In this document: piece by piece, positions 53,315-62,261 of the stretch
How the letters are laid out: every line of letters begins with the position of its first letter
Numbering within the stretch: position 1 is the stretch's first letter
From: Mesorhizobium loti CJ3sym
Lineage (GTDB): Bacteria; Pseudomonadota; Alphaproteobacteria; Rhizobiales; Rhizobiaceae
Assembly: GCF_000472785.1 (NCBI RefSeq)
Contig: NZ_AXAL01000029.1
Coordinates: forward strand, 1 to 64,000
Direction of reading: 5' to 3'
Length of the DNA: 64,000 nucleotides
Program-made: the position numbers and the translations under genes
Notes under the pieces: generated by a model
What the model was told of the DNA's origin: nothing
What the model saw: the letters and a program-made list of their open reading frames with translations, nothing else
Database searches by the model: none

Positions 53315-54319
53315 AAGGTTCTCAGCGGTAAAGGTGATGAAGCGGATCGGCGGGTTTTCGATCGGCAGGTCGTGCAGGCCAAGCCGAGCCAGGATGAGGT
53401 CGATGGCGCGGCGCGCCTGCGCTTCCGGCGCCTGGTCGAGCACGACGTCCATGGTCCCCGCGCGCAGGGCTACGCTGCTGCGCTCGGTCAGTTCATGGCC
53501 GACGAAGAAAATTTCGTGGCGGCGTGAACGGCGTTCCAGCACCTCGTTCAATGAGCCATTGCCACCCCCGGCATTGTAGAAGCCGGCGAGATCCGGGCGC
53601 TGGCCCAGCACATCGACGAGAAGGTCAGCGCTGCGGTGGCCCTCGTCATGACCGAACAGCACCTCGACAAAGGCGAGGTCGGCGCGCGGATGTTCTGCAA
53701 GATAATCGGAAAAGCCGCGGATGCGGTCGCGGTGCACCTGGTAGATCTGGCTGTGGCAGAGCGCGACGATGCTGCCGCTGCCCGTCTGCATGCGGCTCAT
53801 CAATTGCGCGGCCATGCGGCCGGCGGCGTAATTGTCGATGCCGACATAGTCGGCCTTCGAGCCGGCGATGCGGGTCACCACCTGGACCGTTGGAACGCCT
53901 TGCGCCTCGACTTCGGCGAGCGCGGCGCGGATTAATGGATCGTCCGGCACCGCCAGGATAAGCCCGCCACGGCGCATGCCGGGTTCGCGGATGCGCCGGG
54001 CGACGGCGGAAGCGTCGCCTTCGTCGAGAAAGGTCCGGTGCACAGCGACAGTGCGGTCGAGCGTGGCCGCGATGCGCTCGAAGGCGCGGGACAGTCGGGA
54101 GAAAAAAGTCGAGTCCGGCCGCACCAGGATGACCTCGATGCGGATGATGCCGCGATGCGCCTCGGGCAGCCGGCGCGGATAGTCGAGCGAGCGCGCGGCG
54201 GCAACCACCTTCTCCACCGTCTCGGGCCGAACACCGCCCCGGCCGTTGAGCACGCGCTCGACCGTCGCGGTGCCGACACCGGCACGGCGGGCGATGGCGG
54301 CGAAGGTTGGTTTGGCGAT
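53312..54319 (-). CDS. LacI-family transcriptional regulator, apparently initiated at ATC
   Basis: A 335-aa regulator if translated from ATC at 54317-54319. The HTH requires this start: FAAIARRAGVGTATVERVLN is intact only with the 22 codons before GTG 54251-54253. No ATG, GTG or TTG lies in frame between the stop at 54344-54346 and that GTG. GGGAGG (54325-54330) sits five bases before the ATC, an ideal spacing. The effector domain begins IIRIEVILVRPDSTFFSRLS and has sugar-binding-protein features (AGFYNAGGGNGSLNEVLE). It probably represses the downstream PanB-like/oxygenase/binding-protein operon and itself, given two matching operators. Confidence 0.85.
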   Translation of the reverse strand: MAKPTFAAIARRAGVGTATVERVLNGRGGVRPETVEKVVAAARSLDYPRRLPEAHRGIIRIEVILVRPDSTFFSRLSRAFERIAATLDRTVAVHRTFLDEGDASAVARRIREPGMRRGGLILAVPDDPLIRAALAEVEAQGVPTVQVVTRIAGSKADYVGIDNYAAGRMAAQLMSRMQTGSGSIVALCHSQIYQVHRDRIRGFSDYLAEHPRADLAFVEVLFGHDEGHRSADLLVDVLGQRPDLAGFYNAGGGNGSLNEVLERRSRRHEIFFVGHELTERSSVALRAGTMDVVLDQAPEAQARRAIDLILARLGLHDLPIENPPIRFITFTAENL

Positions 54320-54330
54320 GGCGTCCTCCC

Positions 54331-54346
54331 TGATGCGATTTGATCA
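54331..54346. promoter_or_regulatory. LacI-family operator 2, in the lacI promoter
   Basis: TGATGCGATTTGATCA, within the inverted repeat CCCTGAT-N8-ATCAGGG (54328-54349). It overlaps the ribosome binding site and start of lacI, so binding would autoregulate. It shares 14 of 16 bases with the reverse complement of operator 1. Confidence 0.7.
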
Positions 54347-54375
54347 GGGAGTTATCATACTTTTGCTGGGAAAGC

Positions 54376-54684
54376 TCAGATCCCCGACCCATCCAATTGC
54401 TGCGCATCCTCGCCTTCCCAAGGCGCCGGCAGCGCGCCGCCGCGGCTGAGGTTGGCCGAGGGCAGGGGCATCCAGCACTTCAGCTCCGGGTCGGCATATT
54501 CGACGACGCGGCCGGGCGAGGAATCCGACGCGCGCCAGCCTTCGCCGGCGAACTGGTCGCCGCGCGCCCAATAGGCAAGGTCGACTTCAGCGGGCCCTTG
54601 TTCGGACGGGCGCACCGTGACCAGGATGCGGCTGCCGTCCTTCGGCGCCGTCGACATGTGGCGCCACCGTTCGGGCTCGTCCAT
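54376..54684 (-). CDS. Small hypothetical protein, Trp/Pro-rich
   Basis: A 102-aa protein from ATG 54684 with AGGAGG upstream. The segment MSTAPKDGSRILVTVRPSE followed by LAYWARGDQFAGEGWRAS and CWMPLPSANL resembles the short DUF551-like pattern (I-S-T-A-P-K-D-G ... W.PLP) seen in phage and bacterial genomes. Function unknown. It stands alone between the LacI and GST genes on the minus strand. Confidence 0.6.
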   Translation of the reverse strand: MDEPERWRHMSTAPKDGSRILVTVRPSEQGPAEVDLAYWARGDQFAGEGWRASDSSPGRVVEYADPELKCWMPLPSANLSRGGALPAPWEGEDAQQLDGSGI

Positions 54685-54878
54685 CGTATTTCCTCCTGCC
54701 TTGGTGCGAGATGAAGTGTCGCCTCGCCATCAGGGGCGGTCAACCCAAACTTTACGCAACTCATACGGTTTCGATCGGCAGTCAAATGTCTCAATCCGCC
54801 TTGATCAAAAATGTCGGATGGCATCGATTGCTTTCGTCCTAGGTCTGGCGATGTTCGCCAGGGAGAGGAGAGGCATAC

Positions 54879-55559
54879 ATGCGTGACAAGGTCGAGCCGG
54901 TGCCGGCTGGGGGCGAAATGAAACTGTATTTCAGCCGCAATCCCAATCCGCGCCTGGCGGTCGCGGTGGCGCGTTACCTCAAGGCGCGGGTGACCTTCGA
55001 ATTCGCGTCACCGTTCGCGCCGGGGCAAGCGGAGCGGTTCCGGCCGCTCAATCCCAACCTTTCCATCCCGATACTGACGTGGCCGGGCGGCAGCCTGTGG
55101 GAGGCCGACGCCATCGCCTGCCGGCTGTCGCGCGACGTCGGATCGGATTTCTGGCGCACCGGCGATGACGAGCCCGACATGATCCGCTGGTTGAGCTGGG
55201 GCAAGGAGAATTTTGCCAGGGCCTGCGACATGGTGCATTTCGAGCGCGGCACCAAGCAGCGTTATCATCTGGGCCCGATCGATCATCAGCTGGTCGAGGA
55301 GGGGTTGAAATTGTTTCACAAAACGGCGGCGATCCTGGAGGCAGCGCTTGGCGACCGGCAATGGCTGGTGGGGAGTTCGGTTTCCTACGCCGACTTCCGC
55401 ATGGCGACGTTTTTGGCTTTCAACGATGTCGGCGGCCTGCCGATCGGCGATTATCCCGCGCTCGCCGGCTGGTACCGCCGGCTCGAAGCCATCGAGGCCT
55501 GGCGTGATCCGTTCGAGGGGCTCGACGCGCCCGAACTGCCGCCGGTAAAATCCACCTGA
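54879..55559 (+). CDS. Glutathione S-transferase
   Basis: A 226-aa protein from ATG 54879 behind GGGAGAGGAG; ATG 54918 would give the classic MKLYFSRNPNPR start. The thioredoxin-like N domain has SPFAPGQAERFRPLNPNLSIP and the helical C domain AILEAALGDRQWLVGSSVSYADFRMATFL. It conjugates glutathione or acts as a reductase; the substrate is unknown. The promoter region holds TGATCAAAAA at about 54802, a half-site like the LacI operators. Confidence 0.85.
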   Translation: MRDKVEPVPAGGEMKLYFSRNPNPRLAVAVARYLKARVTFEFASPFAPGQAERFRPLNPNLSIPILTWPGGSLWEADAIACRLSRDVGSDFWRTGDDEPDMIRWLSWGKENFARACDMVHFERGTKQRYHLGPIDHQLVEEGLKLFHKTAAILEAALGDRQWLVGSSVSYADFRMATFLAFNDVGGLPIGDYPALAGWYRRLEAIEAWRDPFEGLDAPELPPVKST

Positions 55560-55627
55560 GGCGCTGCGCAAAAAGCGCGCTGCGCCAATGACACGACCCG
55601 ATCGGCTTGGGCTTACTTGGCTGGAAC

Positions 55628-58198
55628 TTATTGGGCCTGCGCGAGCTGTTGCTCGACCAGGCCGAGTTCCCTGACGTAGAAACCCTCGAAGTTTGAGGAA
55701 TAATGCTGCTCGCGAAAGATATCGCGGGCGGTGATGAAGGCGTCGCGGGCGGCGAGCAGGGTCGCCTTGTCGTGCGTCCTGGTGCCGATGGCGAGCAGGA
55801 TCTCGCCGCGCACCGAATGGGTCTTGCCCCAGATGACGGGCGACTTGTCGCGCTTCAGTTCGGTGAGCGCCAGGTCCATCTGCTCCAGCGCCTTGCGGTA
55901 GAGCAGCACACTGTCTTCGGCATCGCCCATGAAACGGTAGGCGCGGCCTATATTGTAGGTGAGGGTCGCCCAGGTGAAGGGATCGCGCGCCCGGGTGATC
56001 ACCTCCTGCGCCTTGTCGAACGCGTCAATCGACTGCTTGAAGTAATCGGAGCCCTTGCCGCGCTGGCCAAGCGACAGAAGGGCCGCGCCAAGATTGTTTT
56101 GGGTGGACGCCCAATCGACGGGCTGCTTGTCGCGCGTGCGAACCTCGAGGACGTCGTTGAAAGCCGCAACCGACGCTTCGAGCATCTCGGTACCGTCCTG
56201 CAGATCGCCGAGCTGGCGCATCGAAACGGCAAGATTGGCCTCGGCCATCGCCCATTGCACCGGCACTTTTTCACGGGTCCACACCGTGAGCGCGCCATGG
56301 AACGCTTCGATCGCCTGGGTCAGGTTTTTCTTCGCGTCACCGCCATCGGCCATGGCGGAGAGTTCATTGCCGATGTTGTTCTGCAGCCCTGCCCATGCAT
56401 CGGGATCGAGCTGTTTGGTGTAGATCTTCAAGGCCTGCCGGAACGCCTCTATCGCCTTTTTGTAATAGGTCATACCACCGGCGCGCTGGGCCATCAGGTC
56501 ATAGGCATTGCCGAGATTGATCTGCACGGTTGCCCATTCCTGCGGATAGCGCTTGCGGCTGAACACCTTGAGCGCGTCTTCATAGACGCCAATCGCCTGC
56601 TCGATGCGCGCCGTGCCGTTCTCGCGCTCGGCCAGTGCGGTGAGCGTGATGCCTTCGTTGATGGCGACGCCGGCAGGGCCGCCGAAAACGGTGACGCCGG
56701 GCAGGAGCTTGGCCGCTTCGTAGACATCGACGGCCTGCGAAAGGGCCGCGTTCTCGCCCTTGACCATGCCCTGGTCGGTCAAGGCATCGGCCTCCAAGAC
56801 CTTGTAGAGGAAGGCGGCTTTCGGATCCCAGCGCTCCGTTTGCCTGAAGGCGTCCTCGTAACGCTCGGCGGCGGTGCGATAGTCGAAGTTGAGGATCGCG
56901 GTACGGGCATGGTCGGCGAAGGTGCCGGCCAGTTCAAGCCGCCTCTGCCTGATGTCAGCCTCTGCCTCGTCGAGCTCTTTGCTGATCTCCTCGGCACGGG
57001 CGCTGGCCTTGGCGCGGAAGGTCAGCGCCAGATTGATCGCGCCCTCCGATTGTGCGCGGTCGGCAAGGCCGGAAAGCCGAATCAATTCCGGGTCTTGCCG
57101 GGTTTCGCTGTCGTGCCGGGCGAGGATTTCGCGCAGTTTTTGCGCGCCCGCCGCGAGTTGCGCCTGCAATTCCCCGGGTCCGGCTGAGGTGTCGACCTCC
57201 AAGGCGCCGAGCATGCCGTAGAGTTGGTCCAGCGGCACTTCGTTCTGAGCCGCCACCGTCTCGACCATCGTGCGCTGCTCGGCCGGTGTCGCGGCGATGG
57301 TCAGCAGGAGCTTGCGCCGCGCCGAACGGATCGAGGCCTCGTCGCTGCCGGTCTCTTCCGGCGCCTGGCCGAAATAGAGCAGGCGCCGCAGGCTGGCATT
57401 GGTCCATGGCAGCTGCCGGCCGCCGGTCTTCACATAGACCTCCTCGGCAACCATGGTCATGACATCGCCGAAGGCGAAGCCGCCGGCGGCGAGGTGTTTC
57501 AGCAGGGCCGCGGCGTAGGGGCTGTTGCCGCCGGACTCGCCGTCGAGCGCCGCGTGGCCGGGCTCGGCGGCAAAGCCGATGACCTGGCCCAGGCTTTGCG
57601 GCGCGCCGGATGCGTCCGCGAGGGGTGCCGCGCCCTTGACGGGATCAAGGCCGGTGGCGGCCACGGGCGAGGCGCCGGACGGGGCGGCAACCATTGCACC
57701 CGGCGGAAACGGATTCGAGCGGCAGGCATCGAGCAGCACGATCGCTATGGGAACGCTGGCCTTGAGCTGTGCCAGCAAAGCGGAGACGGGCACCAGCCGG
57801 TTGGTTGGATCCGTCAGCGAGGAGGCATCCGCCTCGACCGGCACCAGATAGTTTTCGCCGGCGGCCTCGATGCCGTGACCGGAATAGTAGAGCAGGGCGA
57901 CGTCGGCGCCGGCCGCGTCCTCGACGAAATGCTTGAGGCCGCGCGCCAGGCGAGAGCCATCGCCATCGGGGATGGAACTGACCTCGAAACCGAGGCTGGT
58001 CAAAAGCTGGGCGACGGCGCGCGCGTCATTGGTCGGATTGGCAAGTGCTGGCAGGGACAAATAGTGGGATTCGCCGATGACCAGTGCCACGCCACGCAAC
58101 GGTTTGGCGTCATCGGCCCGTGCCGGCCATGCCAGCATCACGGCCTGCAGCGCCAGCAACACTGCGGCGAAAACGGTGACGCGATGCCAATCCGCCAT
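55628..58198 (-). CDS. Secreted caspase-like peptidase with TPR repeats
   Basis: An 856-aa protein from ATG 58198; ATG 58225 is an alternative. The signal peptide is MADWHRVTVFAAVLLAL plus VMLAWPARA. The caspase (C14) domain covers about 33-300, with His108 in LLYYSGHGIEA and catalytic Cys159 in AIVLLDACRSNPF. A helical/coiled region (about 330-470) follows. At least eight TPR-like repeats fill about 480-850, with repeated motifs such as AWAGLQNNIGNELSAM and DWASTQNNLGAALLSL. It is probably periplasmic or secreted. Neighbour of a divergently transcribed HerA-like ATPase. Confidence 0.88.
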   Translation of the reverse strand: MADWHRVTVFAAVLLALQAVMLAWPARADDAKPLRGVALVIGESHYLSLPALANPTNDARAVAQLLTSLGFEVSSIPDGDGSRLARGLKHFVEDAAGADVALLYYSGHGIEAAGENYLVPVEADASSLTDPTNRLVPVSALLAQLKASVPIAIVLLDACRSNPFPPGAMVAAPSGASPVAATGLDPVKGAAPLADASGAPQSLGQVIGFAAEPGHAALDGESGGNSPYAAALLKHLAAGGFAFGDVMTMVAEEVYVKTGGRQLPWTNASLRRLLYFGQAPEETGSDEASIRSARRKLLLTIAATPAEQRTMVETVAAQNEVPLDQLYGMLGALEVDTSAGPGELQAQLAAGAQKLREILARHDSETRQDPELIRLSGLADRAQSEGAINLALTFRAKASARAEEISKELDEAEADIRQRRLELAGTFADHARTAILNFDYRTAAERYEDAFRQTERWDPKAAFLYKVLEADALTDQGMVKGENAALSQAVDVYEAAKLLPGVTVFGGPAGVAINEGITLTALAERENGTARIEQAIGVYEDALKVFSRKRYPQEWATVQINLGNAYDLMAQRAGGMTYYKKAIEAFRQALKIYTKQLDPDAWAGLQNNIGNELSAMADGGDAKKNLTQAIEAFHGALTVWTREKVPVQWAMAEANLAVSMRQLGDLQDGTEMLEASVAAFNDVLEVRTRDKQPVDWASTQNNLGAALLSLGQRGKGSDYFKQSIDAFDKAQEVITRARDPFTWATLTYNIGRAYRFMGDAEDSVLLYRKALEQMDLALTELKRDKSPVIWGKTHSVRGEILLAIGTRTHDKATLLAARDAFITARDIFREQHYSSNFEGFYVRELGLVEQQLAQAQ

Positions 58199-58613
58199 GC
58201 ACAACCCCGATAGACCCAGCTCCATGCTAACCGGCATAAAGTGGCGGCTCAATGAAGAATCGGGGGTCTGCCGACTGGCGGAGAGAACTGACGACCGGCG
58301 TATACACAAAGGGAACTTGAAGACGCCGGCCGCCATTTGGGGCGTTGGGGTGCATCACATTGGGGCGCGATGCAGGGTCAGGCTAAGCGGATGGCCGGCA
58401 TCTTCAATCGGAACGCCGGCCCATGGTGAACAAGTGGTTACTATCCACAGGCCAGATTACGGCGACCACCCCAGCAGGGGCTAAAGCCGGACGGCGCGTC
58501 TCCCTGTTGCCGACATCTGTGTGCAATGCAGCGCGCCCGGCTATCGGTGCTCGACGGGGAGCATCCGGGTTGGTAAGCCCCAAGCCGCGCAGGAGACCTT
58601 TTTGAGTCGAGAC
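58199..58613. other. Divergent promoter region between caspase-TPR and HerA-like genes
   Basis: These 415 bases contain no frame with a convincing ribosome binding site. They should hold promoters for both genes. AGGAG at 58591-58595 serves the ATPase gene: it is well spaced for TTG 58602 and 18 bases from ATG 58614. Confidence 0.45.
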
Positions 58614-60116
58614 ATGACCGTTGCGATCGAGATGGGACACACCACGGCGGGCGCCCCAGCCAACCTCGATCTCGAGGAACTGCTGGCGACCCGCCTTCTG
58701 GTGCAGGGCAATTCGGGCTCCGGCAAGTCGCATCTGTTGCGCAGGCTGCTGGAGCAGAGCGCGCCCTGGGTGCAGCAGACCATCATCGATCCCGAAGGCG
58801 ACTTCGTTTCGCTGGGCGACCGCTACGGCCATCTGGTGATCGATGCCGAGGAGCACACCGAGCGCGGCCTGCAGGCGGCCGGCGAGCGGGCCCGCATCCA
58901 CCGTGTCTCCACCGTACTCAACCTCGAAGGGCTCGATGCCGAGAACCAGATGCGGCGGGCCGCCGCTTTCCTCGGCGGGCTGTTCGAGGTCGCCCGCGAC
59001 CATTGGTATCCGATGCTGGTGGTGGTGGACGAGGCGCAGCTGTTCGCGCCGGCGGTGGCCGGCGAGGTTTCCGACGAGGCGCGCAAGCTCTCGCTCGGCG
59101 CCATGACCAATCTGATGTGCCGTGGCCGCAAGCGGGGGCTGGCCGGCATTATCGCCACGCAGCGACTGGCCAAGCTTGCCAAGAATGTCGCGGCGGAAGC
59201 TTCCAATTTTCTCATGGGCCGCACCTTTCTCGACATCGACATGGCGCGCGCCGCCGATCTGCTCGGCATGGAGCGGCGCCAGGCGGAAGCTTTTCGCGAT
59301 CTGGAGCGCGGGCAGTTCATGGCGCTGGGACCAGCACTTTCGCGCCGGCCGCTCGGCTTGCGCATCGGCCCGACCGACACCAGCCCGCGCAACGGCACGC
59401 CGCGGCTGATGGCGATGCCGGAATCAGCACTTGAGGACGCACGCGCGATCATCTTGGCGGCACCGCCGCCCGAGACGATGCGCGCGCCGCGCCGTGTGGC
59501 GTCGCCGGACCTGCTCGACCAGTTGATGGCGGCGAAGTCGGCGGCGCTGGAAATCCGTCCCGAACCGGCGGAGCCGCAAATCAGCGCCGCGGATCTGGCC
59601 GAGCGGCATGAGCGGGTGGACCGCGTGCTGCGCGCCATCCTGGCGCAGCCTGACGCCGGTTTCCGCGTCATCGGCGTGCTCTACCAGGAATTCGTGGTGC
59701 GCTGCCGCATCGAGGGCCTCGCCTCGGTGGTGCCGGACCTGGCCGAATTCCGCCGCATGTTGACGCGCGCCCGCGCCGGTCTCGGCTCCGAGACGACGCA
59801 GGATGATGCGTGGCGGGACGTTTCCGTGCGCGCCTCGCTGCTGCCCGACGACATGCAGGGCGTGTTCATGATGATCGCGCGGGCGGCCAAGGAAGGCTGG
59901 CCTTGCCCGAGCGACGCAGCGATCGCGCGCGCCTATGGCTCGCACTCGCTGCGCCGTGCGCGGCGACTGCTGACCTATATCGAGGAGCAGGGCCTGATCG
60001 TGTGCCAACTCGACGGCACGGGAAGGCGCACCGTGACGCTGGTCGAACTGGCCTGGGCCACCGCACCCGGCGACCCCAACGCCGAGGAGGTGGAGCAGGG
60101 GAGCCTGGCGCTTTGA
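58614..60116 (+). CDS. HerA/FtsK-type P-loop ATPase (DUF87-like)
   Basis: A 500-aa protein from ATG 58614, or 504 aa from TTG 58602, which has the better Shine-Dalgarno. Walker A is NSGSGKSHLLRRLLE, Walker B WYPMLVVVDEAQLFAP. The sensor region is RGRKRGLAGIIATQRLAKLAK, then TFLDIDMARAADLLGM. A C-terminal helical domain follows residue 310. Such HerA-like ATPases are typically DNA translocases or export ATPases; no partner nuclease (NurA, SIR2, DUF4297) is adjacent. The 3' end is duplicated as a decayed fragment at 63696-63763. Confidence 0.88.
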   Translation: MTVAIEMGHTTAGAPANLDLEELLATRLLVQGNSGSGKSHLLRRLLEQSAPWVQQTIIDPEGDFVSLGDRYGHLVIDAEEHTERGLQAAGERARIHRVSTVLNLEGLDAENQMRRAAAFLGGLFEVARDHWYPMLVVVDEAQLFAPAVAGEVSDEARKLSLGAMTNLMCRGRKRGLAGIIATQRLAKLAKNVAAEASNFLMGRTFLDIDMARAADLLGMERRQAEAFRDLERGQFMALGPALSRRPLGLRIGPTDTSPRNGTPRLMAMPESALEDARAIILAAPPPETMRAPRRVASPDLLDQLMAAKSAALEIRPEPAEPQISAADLAERHERVDRVLRAILAQPDAGFRVIGVLYQEFVVRCRIEGLASVVPDLAEFRRMLTRARAGLGSETTQDDAWRDVSVRASLLPDDMQGVFMMIARAAKEGWPCPSDAAIARAYGSHSLRRARRLLTYIEEQGLIVCQLDGTGRRTVTLVELAWATAPGDPNAEEVEQGSLAL

Positions 60117-60123
60117 GAGGAAT

Positions 60124-60939
60124 ATGATGATGGCAGCTCCCGGCGGATCACAGAGGCAGCCCGGCGGCAATGCCGCCCAGGTGCGCATCATGGGGACGCC
60201 GAGATCCGGCACAAATCTCGCCAAACACCTGATCGAAACCCATCTTGGCGTGCGTGCCGTCTTCGACCAGGGTTTCTGGAAGCATGGGGTCTTTCCGGCC
60301 TTGATGAACGGACGCGACCTCGGCTATGGCGACTTGCCCATCATCGTGATGAGCAAGGATCCCATTACCCAGCTTCTGTCATGGTTCCGCTTCACAAGGA
60401 ACGGCAGCCTTTTCCGGCCGGCCAGACATCTCGGACCGTTCCTGAACGGACCTTTCGAAATCAAGCAGGATTTTACGCGGCCCCAGATGGAGTACAGGTT
60501 CCGCACGCCTGCCGATTACTGGAACCAGTTCTACTTTGCCATGGAAGCCCTGCGCCGCACCGGCTCGCCGGTGCTTTTCGTCTGCTATGAGCAGTTCGTT
60601 TCGACGCCGGCGCTCTGCCTCGCTTCGATTTCGCGTTTTCTCGACCTGTCCCCGCCTTTCGACGCCGGCGCCACAGTGACCATTCCACGGTACGCGATCG
60701 GCGCCAGCAATGACATCGACCGGCCCGCAGACCCGGCCGCCAGGCAAGGTCCGTTCGATCCCGCGCGCGCCGATCTGGCATCGGCGCTGGCCAGGATCGG
60801 ATGGCGCAATGCGCGCCGCATTCTGCGCACCATCGACGATGACGTGCTTGATGCAACGGGGCGGACCGGATTTCGCAAAACGTGCCGGAAAGCGATCGGT
60901 CCCGCGGCGATAGCGAGGTCGTTCGTCGGCTTCTGGTGA
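60124..60939 (+). CDS. Sulfotransferase-like P-loop protein
   Basis: A 271-aa protein seven bases after the ATPase gene. The sulfotransferase 5'-phosphosulfate-binding motif is MGTPRSGTNLAKHLIE. Downstream are IIVMSKDPITQLLSWFR, the 3'-phosphate-binding-like position, and VLFVCYEQFVSTPALCLASI, the typical YE.L region. Such proteins transfer sulfate from PAPS to a carbohydrate or small molecule. No signal peptide is seen. The acceptor is unknown. Cotranscription with the ATPase is likely, though functional linkage is unclear. Confidence 0.75.
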   Translation: MMMAAPGGSQRQPGGNAAQVRIMGTPRSGTNLAKHLIETHLGVRAVFDQGFWKHGVFPALMNGRDLGYGDLPIIVMSKDPITQLLSWFRFTRNGSLFRPARHLGPFLNGPFEIKQDFTRPQMEYRFRTPADYWNQFYFAMEALRRTGSPVLFVCYEQFVSTPALCLASISRFLDLSPPFDAGATVTIPRYAIGASNDIDRPADPAARQGPFDPARADLASALARIGWRNARRILRTIDDDVLDATGRTGFRKTCRKAIGPAAIARSFVGFW

Positions 60940-60989
60940 GGTGCGTCGCGGCCCCACGCCGCCAGAAAGTTCGAGCTGATCCGCATAGG

Positions 60990-62156
60990 TCACTTCCGCT
61001 CCGACGACCACGGAAAATTCACGTAGCGATCGCGCGTGTCGTAGCAGATGTTGCCGTACATTTTGAGATAGCTGTTCCTGCGAGCCGGATCGGCATAAAC
61101 GGGCGCCGGATTTGCAAGATCTGCCTCATACTGGGCGATGTTGCCGCTGGTAAGCGCAATGGGCAGGATGTCCATGGCTTGCGGTATGCTCTTCCCGTCC
61201 AGCCAGTCGGCGGCGAACTGGCCCATGGCGTAGCCGAAGACGGGTGACGACAGGGAAATGCTGGCCTTGTATGGGCTGTCGCCTTTCTTGATTTCGGCCA
61301 CCGCCTCCGGCTCGCCATCAATGCCGCCAAGAAACTGGTCAGGCCGGTCCTTTCCAGCCGCGCGAAGCGCCTGCAAAGCACCCAACACCACCGCGTCGCC
61401 GCCCAGCACAACGTCGATTTTCGGGTTTGCCAGCAGGATCGTCTTCATGGTCTCGAAGCCGCCTTCCTTGGTCACCGGACTGGGCGCGATGTCGGCCACG
61501 ATCGTCACACCGGGCATTGCGTTGAGGCCGTCCCGCATGGCTTCGAACCGGGGCGCCAGAAACTCCATCGAGTCCTGCGTCAGCAGCACTACATTCGCCT
61601 TGCCACCCAGCCTGGCGTCGATGTGGGCGATGGCTGCGTCGGTGAGCACCTTGCCCGTCGCGTATTGTGGGGCGTTGAGCAGCAAGGTGGCCGGTGGCGG
61701 AACAATGGTGCCGACGAACGCTCCCGACCAGATCGTTTTCTGAAGGTCGTGGCTGATCGCCGCGGGATCGGACGAGGTGGCGACCAGGCCACCGACCTTG
61801 CCCCCAAGCAGGGATTGTATCTGCTCGATGGCCTTGGCCGTATCGTTCTGGATCAGAAGCCTGCGATATTCCAGCCCGCGATCCCTGGCCGCCATGGCCA
61901 GGCCATGATCGACACCTTGCAGGAAATCGCGATCGTTTTCCTGAACGTAGGCCAGCACCTTGTTGAGCCCCGGTGGCGGCGTGCACGCCGGCGCATGCGG
62001 ATCGAAGGCGGGAAAGACAGTGCGTTGCGTGATGCCCGGCTGGCCATCCTGCGCGCTGGCAAGGTCAAGGCCACAGATCGACAGGACCAGCATGAAGAGA
62101 AAAAAGCGCAATGACGCCGGCCAGCCTCTCCCGATATCCTTTCCATCGAAAGGCAT
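60990..62156 (-). CDS. Periplasmic binding protein, sugar-ABC type
   Basis: A 388-aa precursor with a signal peptide (RFFLFMLVLSICGLDLASAQ) behind a positively charged stretch. The peripla_BP_4-like fold includes EQIQSLLGGKVGGLVATSSD, VVLLTQDSMEFLAPRFEAM and DVVLGGDAVVLGALQAL. It lies 105 bases downstream of a CHASE3 kinase gene on the same strand. No ABC ATPase or permease is nearby, so it may serve as the sensory input of the kinase rather than in transport. Confidence 0.85.
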   Translation of the reverse strand: MPFDGKDIGRGWPASLRFFLFMLVLSICGLDLASAQDGQPGITQRTVFPAFDPHAPACTPPPGLNKVLAYVQENDRDFLQGVDHGLAMAARDRGLEYRRLLIQNDTAKAIEQIQSLLGGKVGGLVATSSDPAAISHDLQKTIWSGAFVGTIVPPPATLLLNAPQYATGKVLTDAAIAHIDARLGGKANVVLLTQDSMEFLAPRFEAMRDGLNAMPGVTIVADIAPSPVTKEGGFETMKTILLANPKIDVVLGGDAVVLGALQALRAAGKDRPDQFLGGIDGEPEAVAEIKKGDSPYKASISLSSPVFGYAMGQFAADWLDGKSIPQAMDILPIALTSGNIAQYEADLANPAPVYADPARRNSYLKMYGNICYDTRDRYVNFPWSSERK

Positions 62157-62261
62157 CCAAAATCCTCCCCGTTTCCGCCAGAGATAAAGCAGGGAGGGGC
62201 TCTTTCCGCAAGCGGTCGCTTGAACTGGCGAGAAGGAGCGTTTTTCGCGGTATCCGACGTC

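Noticed and set aside
54251..54253. GTG as the start of the LacI regulator
   Set aside because: It would remove most of the helix-turn-helix, and it lacks a Shine-Dalgarno sequence, unlike the ATC at 54319.
58614..60116. Call of a HerA-based antiphage system
   Set aside because: No partner nuclease or sirtuin gene is adjacent; the following gene is a sulfotransferase-like protein, so only a weak note was kept.
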